Shown piece after piece: positions 22,946-33,600 of a DNA stretch of 64,000 bases; position 1 is the stretch's first letter; every line of letters begins with the position of its first letter. Origin of the DNA: Sphagnum compactum (taxonomy: Eukaryota > Bryophyta > Sphagnopsida > Sphagnales). The notes below the pieces were generated by a model. That model saw nothing but the letters and a program-made list of their open reading frames with translations. It ran no database searches and was not told where the DNA came from. A program made the translations under genes and the position numbers. Location of the stretch: contig OZ234495.1 in the NCBI GenBank assembly GCA_965153455.1, positions 10,164,875 through 10,228,874 on the forward strand, written 5' to 3'.

Positions 22946-23265
22946 CACATATTATATGGTGAAGCTTATGCAGTTGGAGCACATGATCATGTAACATACT
23001 CTATGAAGAGCACATTGAAATGCATATGCATATGTAAAAGTTACAACAACTTTACATATGCATCCCAATGCATTCAATGTGCATGGCAATGTGCTCTTCA
23101 TAGAGTACGTCACATGGTTATGTGCTACCGGCATCATCTTCACCATATAGTATGTGATTAAAACCGCCTAAAACTCTCTCTCGAGTACCACTTAATCCCA
23201 TACTTTGCCCTCGACATGGTCCTTGGCGTCATGCTCCTGCAGCGGACCTTAATACCTGCCGAAAA
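22840..23265. repeat. Large imperfect inverted repeat with arms of about 200 bases
   Basis: Left and right arms pair almost end to end. From outside in: GAGGTCCGCTACAGG with CCTGCAGCGGACCTT, GGGCCATG with CATGGTCC, GATTAAGTGGTAC with GTACCACTTAATC, CACATATTATATGGTGAAG with CTTCACCATATAGTATGTG, ACTCTATGAAGAGCACATTG with the CAATGTGCTCTTCATAGAGT segment, and ACTTTACATATGCAT with GCATATGTAAAAGTT at the centre (about 23040). The centre has almost no loop. No transposase frame lies inside. Confidence 0.85.
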
Positions 23266-23715
23266 TTCTAATGGGCTGTATAAAGCTTGCTTGCTTGGAC
23301 CTAGACAGCGCAGCAATCATGTATGATCAACATACTAACCCCAACCAAGACAAATGATAGCTCAAGAAAGCAATACGATCATGTACATATGTAAACAACG
23401 AAGTGAAAACTGCAAGCAACAGAGTTGAAAAAAAATTACCAAGCCACAGAAAGTGAAGACTTCCAAGTAAAAGCTGAATATCATGGAATTAACCCTGTCA
23501 TTGTCCATGACTCATCGCGAACTTTCAAAGTCCCGAAGAGATATATGAAGCTGATCCAGGAGATTTCTGTTATCGTTCATGAGTTTACAAGTCCCAACAA
23601 ACTGCCTTTGATGTATCAGATATCGATCTTGAGACTACTGCTGGTTCCATTTGCTGAAGGAAGTCAAGATTTGTAAGGGCATTCCAACCGCCAGCACCTA
23701 TCTGAACCCCTTGCA

Positions 23716-23921
23716 TCCAAACCAAAAACCCCCTCCGAAGTTACTTACAAAGATCAGAACAACACAGTGCACACATCTGGTGCAAACCACAAACCCCCTT
23801 CTAAGTTACTTACAAAGATCAGAACAACACAATGCACACATCAATATATCGCAAACCAAAAACCCCGTTCGAAGTTACTTACAAAGATCAGAAGAACGCA
23901 GTGCACACATGACTATATCGC
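23716..23921. repeat. Tandem repeat, three copies of 66-69 bases
   Basis: CAAACC(A)(A/C)AAACCCC recurs at about 23717, 23783 and 23852. Each is followed by AAGTTACTTACAAAGATCAG and then by CAGTGCACACAT or CAATGCACACAT. Confidence 0.9.
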
Positions 23922-24149
23922 TTGTAGAAGCACCTACAATTAAATACTACTACTATTACTGCTCCATAGTCAAGACGCACGCATGCATAATGTAACCATA
24001 CGTATTGTTGCAAATGGGTTCGACGATGAAGATCTTCATATAGCTTTTGGTGAAACACTTTCTAGGTGCTCACGAGAGATGAATGGGTTCTAGCCTCATG
24101 ATGTCAAGAGAGAATGAATGCATCATGAATAGGGCCGTTGAAGGAGTAC

Positions 24150-24500
24150 TTGGTTGATGGCCAGTGGAACGCGCCCGGTGACATGAGCTGCTTGTCATAT
24201 GCCTGCGAAGGAAGGAAGGAAGGACGGATGGACGGACGGACATTGAATTGGTAATTTATGGGTAGAGCGCGGCTACAGCGCCTGCTTGTTTGCCTTGTCA
24301 TATGTATGCAAAGAAAGAAAGGACGGACATAGACGCCCATAATGTGAAGAGCGAATGCAACATGAAGATCGTAGGTTTAAGGGAGTACTTTGGTTGGTGG
24401 GTGGAGCGTGGCGCCAGCTGCATGGAAAGCGCCGTTTGAGGGTACTTTGGTTGCTGGTTGGAGCGCGGCGCCAGGTGCGCTTGTCATGCACGCCAAGAAA
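24150..24500. repeat. Degenerate GC-richer repeats
   Basis: Elements such as AGTACTT(T)GGTTG(A/G)TGG, GGAGCG(C/T)GGC(G/T)CCAG, CTTGTCATATG(C/T)(C/A)TGC and AAGAAAGGAC(G/C)GACAT occur two or three times in similar order. They suggest a decayed tandem array with a unit of about 60-180 bases. Boundaries are approximate. Confidence 0.55.
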
Positions 24501-24639
24501 GGACCGACATCGACGTCTACGGCAGAAACACTAATTGTGTTGCTTCAATTGTTGGTGTACACATTCTGTAATTTCAAAGGAAATGACATTCATATTAGGT
24601 ACATGCTACAGATTCATTTGCTTTTTTTTTTGGATTTTT

Positions 24640-25200
24640 TTTCCTTTTGGATTTGCATTTCTATACTGTAATCATCTATGTAGGTGTTTTATTTTGTTTT
24701 CAAGGTGGATTTGAAAGAGTCAATTTATCTTATGCAATTGTTTCTTCTGCAAGTATATTTCCTCCAGTTCCTACATCTCTCTCTGTCTGTCTCCATAGGT
24801 ACTTTGCAAGTGAACTCGTGAACAGTTGTTTATTTGAGATATTGGTTATTCTAAATTTGAAGGTTTTTTTTTTTTTTTTTCAAGCGTTGTTATTTTGGAA
24901 GGTGCATTGGAAAGAGTCAATTATGCAAATTTGTTTCAATATCTTCCTCTTTTCATACATGTTTTAATTGCAATAGAATTCAGAAGCTGTTGTAATTGGG
25001 ACATTGAATATTTTTTGGATGTGCATTTCTGCAATCATGTTTAGGTGGATTTGGCAAGCGGGTTCATCTATGCAATATAAAGTTTCAACATCTACCTATA
25101 TTTGTGTGCAGCTCTCTCTCTCTCTCTATGTGTTTTGCAATAGAAGTCACGAGAAGTTGCTGCAGTTGGGGCATTTAGTTCCAAAATTAAAGCATAACCG
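24640..25200. repeat. Diverged direct duplication, period about 370 bases
   Basis: TTTTTTGGAT(T/G)TGCATTTCT(A/G)C recurs near 24625-24665 and 25010-25035. Each copy is followed by (T)AATCAT, GTAGGTG or TTAGGTG, a GGATTTG stretch, a CTCTCTCTCT-type run and a GTTTTGCAA/ACTTTGCAA segment. The copies are substantially diverged. Confidence 0.5.
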
Positions 25201-26159
25201 CTAAGTTTAGTAAGCATCTTAACTCATATTCTGGATTCCAAGAGATCTCTAGAGTCTCTCTCTCTCCAATCAAGGCTCTCTTCTCAACACCACATTGGTT
25301 GGTTGTATTTATATGCTGTTTTTCTTAAATCGACACATCTACATACTCATTTTTTAAATCTGTTGATTCAAGGTTGGTGAGAAAATCATTGAGGTCTTAC
25401 TTAAGGAAATTTCAATTAAATCTTTTTTTGTATTATTGATCCATGGGTTTTTGTCTAATGATGATGACCATCATTTAAGTGCAAATGTGGCTTATTAAAG
25501 CTTATTAAATAAGTAGTTGTATGGTATTTAAGGTTAGGTGGAGCTTTCACCCTTTATGAATAACTAAAATAATGCCAATTCCAACACTAAACACACTAGC
25601 CTACCTAACACAAACTAACTCATATTGAAATGTAGTGTAACATGATTACATGGTTTCAACAGCTACAAAGGTCACACTCCTCTAAATGTTAGGGCTTGGG
25701 AAATAAAATCTGGGGCATTTTGTAAAGAATCCTTTTTGTCACAAGGAATACAATTTTTTAGTGTAGAAATCTTTATTGGCTTATGGTTTAATCCACATGT
25801 TTGGCATAGTTGTGTGCATTGCAAACTTCAGGGAATATATAACATCCTACTCCTAACCGTGTTCTTAAAACAATATAAACCATTTCTGTGTCATTATGTA
25901 TTTTCCTTCAAGTAAATCTCAAAAATATATGCAAATATGTAAAAGTAAGAGCTTGGCATATATATGACTCGGAATATACCTCCTGAGAACCAAACAATTA
26001 AAAAAATAATATCAATGTTCCCAACTTTATGTGTAGATAATCAGAAGATATCAAAATAGCCATTGATAATATTCAGGTAAAACTACATGTAATGAATGAC
26101 AAGGGTTTTTTTTGTGGTGGATTTTTGCCACTTGGTGACCAAAAACAAAATGGGTTGTG

Positions 26160-26270
26160 ACTTGTTCAAAGGATTTTTAGAAAAAAAAAAAAAAGGCCCA
26201 AAGTCACCATATTTTGGGGGAAACAAAAATTGAATTTGCCATATTTAGACCATAGGTTCTTGTATGTTGC
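26160..26270 (-). repeat. Dispersed repeat fragment, copy 2
   Basis: Reverse complement matches 4150-4268 (see that entry). It lies about 340 bases left of the hAT element's left end and outside it. Confidence 0.6.
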
Positions 26271-26611
26271 TAGTATAATGCGGGGTTTGAAAATAAATTT
26301 ATTTTCCTCTTTGACCTGTAGCCAAATTTGGCTAAGTTCTCTGCTGGATGATTGCCAGTTCACCAACCTCAGAAAATTGGGGAAAAAAAAAGAAAAAAAA
26401 AGAATATTTAACAAAATTTGGTGATATGGCCTGTCACTGAATTTTTCACTTCCATAGTTGGACAGTCATTGGGCAGGATGGAGTTTATGGTTTTGTGTAC
26501 TCATGGCCCATCATCCACAGTTGGCACAAGGAGTTATTTACAAATGCTTTTAATTATGTACTCAACTTGAAGAAGGAATTTTTTCCTTTCCGAGTAAGCG
26601 TAGGGTAACGA

Positions 26612-29600
26612 AGAGTGTTGGGCAGGTATCACAAATACCCCGGCATCACCTGGGCATCCCCATTTTCTCCCCTCGGGATTGAAAACAAGATGTGAGAACC
26701 ATTTTTATTAAAAAACAAAAACTGAGAACCGGGTGAGGTCTGACCCTTTACCCGGGTTAGGGTCGCAAGGTTTAGCCACCCTGAAAAATTAGGGTTAGGT
26801 TGGAGACACCGCATTCCAACAGCTCCTCCTTCCTGCAAACCCTAAAATTTTGCATAAAAAAGTTTTGTCTCATGTGTGTTGTGCATTTTAATTATAGTTC
26901 GAATTTTAAAGTTTTTTTGCTTTGAGCTTTGTTGTTTTTGTTTTGCCTTGCTGCTCTACCTTGTTGTGTTACCTTGTTGTTCGTCATCACGCCTTGCTGC
27001 AAGGTTGCTCGCCATTGCTACCTTGTTGTTTGCATCTTGTTACTCTGCCTCTTATTGTTGCACCTTGTTGCTCTGTCATCGTGCCTTGCTACTTTGCCTT
27101 GCTACTTTGTCATCATGCCTTGTGCTCGCACCTTACTACTCTGACTCCTTGTTCGTCATGCCTTCTTGCTTGCCTTTTTTTTAGTACCTCTTGCCACACC
27201 CCCATTGTTGTTTCATTACTTTGCTACTTGCCTTCACGCCTTGATGCTCTACTTTATCAATTGGTACTCCCTCCCCACTCTCTTGTGCAAGTGGAAAAGC
27301 TTGGAACAATAGCAACAATTTCATCCAATAACATAGGTAAATTTTTTGTCCAGATTTTTTGAGTTTTTTTTCTTTCCATTGTATTTTGTTTGAATTTTGT
27401 TTGTTTGTTTTGTCTCTATTTGTTTTTTTTTTTTTTGAGTTGAATATATTTTGTGTTAGTTTAGTTAATGAATTTTTATATGTTTAATTTTTTGCTTTGT
27501 TTGTTTGTGTGCAGGATTAAAATTCAAACCTTTGATTGAAATGTAAAACTCTTAAACATAAACTTATTTTTTTCATGATGAAATGAGAAAGAAAAGTGAG
27601 TGAATTTTTGATAATTTTTCTATACTTTAAACCCCAGTATTTGCAAATGTATTTTTTAAACCTTTAAACCCATTTGCTTGTAAATGCATTTTTTTCCTTT
27701 TCTTTTATTTTATTTTATTGGGAATTTTATTAGATTTTTGCATAATTTGTTGAAGAACAGTTGTTTTCTACATTATCTTTGGACATAGTCTTGTGAAAAC
27801 TACCAATGGAACAACCGTCTACAAATGAGAATATGATAAGTGGTAACAATGAAACAATTAAAATATGTAAAAATGATGTAGTTTTGGAAGACATGTTTGA
27901 AGAAAATCCAAGTGTCCAAACAAAAAAAAATAGTAATCTAGAAAATAGTAGTGAAGAAATAATGAAAGGTAACTTGAAAAAATTGCATGTTCAAAGGAAA
28001 AGTTGGAAGCCACATGGAAAAACTTCTTTATGTTGGAGTTTTTATTGTGTGAATGATAATGCAGAAATTGATTTGGTAAACACACAAATAATGCGTTGCA
28101 TACTTTGTTATCAAAACTTGGTAATTGGAATAAATCCAAAAACTCAAAGGAAGAAAGGATTGATTTTTTATTACAAAACCAGTGAAATAACATTTATTTA
28201 AAAACATTCTTTTATTGCACAAAGGCTTGAAGAAGAAGTGAATAGTTTGCTGAGAGATACTAAAGAAAGACAACCTTCAAAGAAAAGAACAAATCCATCT
28301 GGAAGGTCAATCTCTAAATTTTTTTCTATCAAAGATTCTTTCAAAGAAGAAGATGTGTCATAGAAAGAATTTGTAGAGGACCTTTGTTTGTTGATTGTCA
28401 AGAACAACTTACCTATCAAATTTATGGAGAATATTTGGTTCAAATGTTTGGTTCTTCGTCTTTGTCCAAAATTAATTTTCCCTTCCAAAAGGCAGTTTCC
28501 ACAAGATATATTGTTAAGGTTAGTGGAGAAAACAAATCAATTATATGTTGTTATTGCCTTGGTAGAATGTTATTCTACAACAACTAGCTTTGACTTTTAG
28601 ATGTCCAAAGGAACTTATAATGTGTTTGCATTGGTGATTAAATTTTAGAGCAATGATTAGCAGCCAAAACATGTGACTATTGGTTTATTTGAAGCAACAA
28701 AAACAACAAGGAAATACTTGGCCAGAAGTTTGACAGAATTGTTGGACAAGTATGGTTTTTAGAAAAATATATATGGCCTACATGTTAAAGATGAAGGATA
28801 TAATCTCAATGCAATGATTGTAATGACTATTGCATTGAAATCTATTGTAAATTGTGAATCCCTTAGGTTAAAAGAGAACTTTCAAGGTATTTTTTTTCAA
28901 AAGCATGTTAATATGGCATTACAGAGGAAAAGGTCTACAAAAAATTTTAATATGTTTCTATCAAGTCTACCCAAGCAAATTTGCAAAAATGCATCACTTG
29001 GCCTAAAAAATCTAGGAAGGGCAAACAAGAATGGAATAAGTTTCGTCTTGAAATTAGAATTTGACCCAGAAAATTAAACATTCCAACCAAAACAAGTTAG
29101 TTTTTTGAAACTCATTATTGTTTCAACTCTTTATAGTGTTTATGGTTTAAAATTTGATAGGATAATTAATCAAATTATTATTGGTTATTTTGCAAGTTTG
29201 CTAGTAAACTTGTTTCATGATGCTTTACAATTTTGATCTACAATTGTGTTCTATTACAACAAACAAATTGTTGTCATGAGAGTCACTAATTGAATGCCTC
29301 CACCTCTAACATGCCAAATTTCTCAATTGTTGACTATCATTCCCTAGTTGTTTCTACTTATGTTCTTAATCAATTCCGTGGACATTGGTTTCTTAGTGAT
29401 GCTTTACACTTTGCCATTTCCATGAGTTTGAAACTTAGGGGAAAAAACCAAGTTTTGCCTTCATTTGAAAGCTTAATGGATGATGATTCAATTATTAGTG
29501 ATGAGTTATCTTTGTTGGCCTCTAACAATAGAAAGGAGGTAATCAATGTGTTGGATTATTTCCTTTCATTTTTAAAAGTTTATGATAAAAAAAAAGCCCA

Positions 29601-30626
29601 TAATATGATTTATTTGATGCTAAACCCTAAATATAAAAGCCTTCGTATAGTATCCTCATTTGTTGGAAGGGAACAAGGGGTTGTTCTTATTGAGGAATAT
29701 GATAAGAAATTCTTATATCCTATGTTGGTCAACTGTCATGAGCATTTGCATCCTTTGGTGAGGTCAAAAAGGAATTCTACTGACCAGGATACTTTTAATC
29801 AAGATTGTGGCTTGGATATATTTGAGCAAACTACAAGCACAAATGAACAAGTAGAAGAACTTGTCAAGAAGGAGCTTTTGATTTTCAGGAAGTATCAATT
29901 GGATGTTAAGGACATCAAATGTCCTCTTCAATGGTGGTTAAAACATGAAGTAATGTTGTTTACAATTGGATTTTTAACTCAATAGATTTTAGGGATTGTT
30001 GGATGCCAAATAGAAACAAAAAGGATATTTTCTTTGGCTGGAGTTCTTACTAACATTAGGAAATGTCATTTGTAAATAGAAAATTTAGAGAAGTTGATTT
30101 TTGTCAACAAAAAATTGGCCTAATGATCTTAGAATAGGATGTAAATCTCCATCTAATTTACTAGAATTCCTTGAAAAGGATATAGACTAAGAAGAAGAAT
30201 TAGAAAAATTTCAAGGGGAATTTGAAAAGGATGAAGTACATTGAAGTGTAAAAGTTCAATAAATAAATTGTTGGTTATTTTAGAATTTTTTTTTATAACA
30301 TCATTTATATTTTTTTCATTAAAATAAATAATTATTATAAATAATTATTTATTTTCAATTTCAATTTTTAAAAATTAATTTCTAATTTAAAAAAAATAAA
30401 AAGTAATACCATGTTTGTGAGAACTGGCAAAGGATAACCGACTGTTTTCAAAGTTCCGAAGACCGGCATTGTGAGGATTGATTTAAATTTTTTTTAAAAT
30501 GTTGATACCTTTGCTTGACATAGAAATTTTAGAATTTTTTTTTGGGAAAATCGGATCCTTATGTAAATTACTTTGTGGAAACCGAACTTGGTGGGTATCA
30601 TAAAATTATGATACCCACCCAACATT
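26612..30626 (+). mobile_element. Decayed hAT-superfamily DNA transposon
   Basis: About 4.0 kb. The left end contains TGTTGGGCAGGTATCACAA and the right end, reverse-complemented, TGTTGGGTGGGTATCATAA, a terminal inverted repeat of about 19 bases with three differences. The 8-mers outside the ends are GGTAACGA (26604-26611) and GGTAATGA (30627-30634), seven of eight matching, as expected for a hAT target duplication, although the left end may carry two extra bases before the repeat. A 13-base perfect hairpin with a 4-base loop (30590-30619) lies just inside the right end. The interior holds a broken transposase gene. The left 300 bases are GC-richer and contain GGGTTAGGGT/ACCCGGGTTA sequence; 26940-27250 is a CTTGTTG/CTTGCT-rich stretch. 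Confidence 0.85.
27806..30243 (+). pseudogene. hAT transposase, disrupted by stops and frameshifts
   Basis: Fragments in order: 27806-28201 begins MEQPSTNENM and holds a degenerate BED-type zinc-finger region (GKTSLCWSFYCVN, CILCYQN). 28203-28650 continues with LCLLIVKNNLPIKFMENIWF and SFDF, a stop, then MSKGTYNVFALVIKF. 28670-29077 has HVTIGLFEATKTT-like sequence and VKDEGYNLNAM before VNCESLRLKENFQG. 29290-29985 contains FRGHWFLSDALHFAISM and KKAHNMIYLMLNPKYKSL. From 29985 the hAT dimerisation tail follows: a stop, then ILGIVGCQIETKRIFSLAGV, LTNIRKCHL, a second stop, IENLEKLIFVNK. The order of blocks is that of plant hAT transposases with BED fingers. At least four in-frame stops plus shifts make it non-functional. 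It would be mobilised only by an intact relative elsewhere. Confidence 0.92.
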
Positions 30627-30634
30627 GGTAATGA

Positions 30635-33600
30635 CCATCACCATGGGCATTACTAGAATAAGGGCATGCATGAGGTGGAGCTAAGGCTATTACATATTGT
30701 AAAATTTGACAAATCATTTTTATTTTATTTTATTTTATTTATTATGATACCCAACCAAGTATCTTGTTGATATCATGGGAATGTTTTTTTAAAGTAACAC
30801 GAGGATTTTGAAAAACAAAGGCTCACCTCTATGTGGGCATTTCACTTTTTGAAATGCCCACTAGCTTTTATATAAGGTGTTGTCCATTCACTGCTACAAA
30901 GGTAATATTTTTTACCTTATTGGAAATGTTTCTTTAGGGATGAATTAGTGTCATCTAGATATCTAGATTTTCCATATATTCATCTTGGATATCATCCCAT
31001 ATATCAAAAGTGACATCCATCAAATGTCATTGGGAGTGATATCCGGTCTGATATTCGCTAGATGTCATCCATTGTGAAATCTGAAAATTACGCCGAAAAT
31101 AAAGATGTTGATATTCGATTAGAGATCAAATCTAAGGTTGGATATCAAGATTAATGATTAGTAAGTAGGTTAGGTTATTAATTAGGTTAGGTTTGTCAAC
31201 TCACAATTATCTATCGTTTTTACATTTGTTTGATGCAACTAAGGTGGTAAGAATCCTTAGATAATTTTAGACTATTTTGGGGACACATTTTCAGAGGTTT
31301 CTTCAAAGTTGTAGTCAATAGTAATAATTATTGTGGCTATATTTTCTTTCAAAAGTAATTTATGATTTTTTTTGTGAATGTTTTTTTTTTAAAAATCATC
31401 TTCGACAAAATATCCCCTTTTTAAAAAAATTTAAAAGAATGTTGCCTTTGGGAGATTTCTCACCCAAAAAAAACTGACTAGCACCCAACATAATTGGCAA
31501 GCAAATTTTTGAATTTTTGATATCGGAATCTATTGATTCTTATTAATAAATAAATGATGAATATCCAAAAACAGTAATATCTTAATCATATTGGAAAATG
31601 TGAAATTTTGATATCCGATCATGATATCTAATTATTTTTAAAATAGAAATGTAATAATTTTACTCAACACATAAAAAACTGACAAAATATCCTTATGTGG
31701 TGGATGTTCCAAAAAAATGATATTTGCCTAACATTTCTATGAATGTGAGGGCATGACCAAATCTACCACATGCAGATCTCCCACATGTAGTTTTTGGATC
31801 ATAAATGCAATAGGATAGGTAAATGTAGAGGAAATGTAGGTAAATGTCACACATAGAGTTATAGGAATCATGGAAAATTGCAGAATTATGGAAAATTTTC
31901 ATCATGAAGTTTGTTTTTCAATCATGCTTGACTTTATAATATTAAGGAATTATATGTTTTGAAATTTTTTTAATTTTAATAATGAAATGTTTATAAACCT
32001 TTCGTCCAGTTGGGTCAAAACATGTAACTAGGAGCTAAAAAGGGCGTTGAAGGATGTTAGACATAATCATTCAAAATCAAACATTTATTTTTTATTACAA
32101 TTTACCATAGTAACCAAATAATTTTTTGGTTTTTTTAGACAAAAATTTATAACATTATTTATAAATATTTCATTGTTAAAAAGAAGAAATCAAATCAATA
32201 ATTATTTAATCTTAATTTTTTTTTAATTACCAAAACAACCAACAAGTTAGTCCTTTTTCCCTCATGTGAATGTCAAAAAAACTTAAAGTAAAAATGCATT
32301 TGAATTAATTTTAAGTGTTTCTTTTAATTTAAAACGTTTGAAAATGTACACCTATTCCATTAGATGGAATCAAATTTGCAAAAGACTATCAAAAGGACTA
32401 AATAATAAAAGGATTTCAATTTTTAAAATATATATGATAATAACATATTAGCCAAATTCAAAAAGCACTCATAATTTTAAAAATATGAAATTCTAAAACT
32501 TTAAAAATTCAAATATATGTTTCAAAATTGCTTCAGAATTTCAAAGCTTCAAGAGTCCTTTACCACATATAAATGGGTTATAATGTACATGATGTATTAA
32601 GAAAAGTTATAGTTTAGAGCATAATAAAATTAAAGAATGTGAAATTTTAATTTTTGGTGATGACTTTAAAAAATTATCATTTTTCAAGATGAAACAATGA
32701 ATTTGTAAGGAATCTGTACACCTTTAAAATTTCATATTTATTCAATAGTAACTAGCCAAAAAAATGTGATGCATTGAGGAAAATTTTAATATTTGTTCAA
32801 AGAACTTATAAAAAATTTCATTCAAAAATTCATTTGCATATAGAAGTAATTTTTGAAAAAAAGGATTTGCAATCATTTTCCAAAGTAATCATTTTGGCTT
32901 TTAGTTACAAGTTTTGACCCAAATTACATTTCAATCCCAAAAAAATGTTAGTCGGACTACCCTAGCAATATGGCTTTCTTTTTCTTTATTGAGTTACATT
33001 TCTATATTTGTGTTTCTCTTGTGACCAAGGCTTTTTATTGCCCCAAGCTAATGGACACGCATGTGTAGATTTTGGGTGCAAGCGTCCAATTGATGGGTTG
33101 TTTTAATGCATGTGGGGCTAGTATTGCAACAAATGCATAGTTTTGGGAACAAATCATATGATTTCATCTAGATTTCATAACAAAAAACCATACACCATTC
33201 TAGGCCAATGCTATCATATCCAATTATGTCATGGTCAAGGAATGAAATTTCTTTGGAAGTATTCCCATATACAACTTGCTTGCAATGGCAAATTGGGGTG
33301 GCCCATTGTACAAAAATATTTGAAGTGATTTTAAAATGTTGTATAAAATTGAAGTTGTGGAGAGTATGACAATAAAGGTGGATGCAACTAAACCCCCCCA
33401 GTTGATAATAGCATACCTTCAAGAATCTTGCATGGGGGTTGAAACACATAAATGATTAAATAGAATTGGTGGGAGGTTTGCAAAAGGTTATAATTTTCCC
33501 CTCATGAGCTCTAGAAGTATTTCATATGGGAAATATTTATGCAAGGATGATATGGGAACAAGATTGTCACAAACAACACAAATTGATTCGTCTATTCTTG

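Larger units (their letters stand above)
20462..26611. other. Intergenic region rich in inverted and tandem repeats
   Basis: No gene was recognised; short open frames lack domains. The first few hundred bases presumably hold the OTU 3' untranslated region. Notable structures, listed separately, are a perfect hairpin (22509-22564), a TA-rich run (22567-22594), a tandem duplication and a large inverted repeat (22714-23265), a threefold tandem repeat (23716-23921), GC-richer degenerate repeats (24150-24500) and a diverged duplication (24640-25200). Confidence 0.55.

Noticed and set aside
23716-23921. Regular 66-69-base repeats as a CRISPR-like array
   Set aside because: Whole units, spacers included, are repeated; eukaryotic context; no cas genes. 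A plain tandem repeat.
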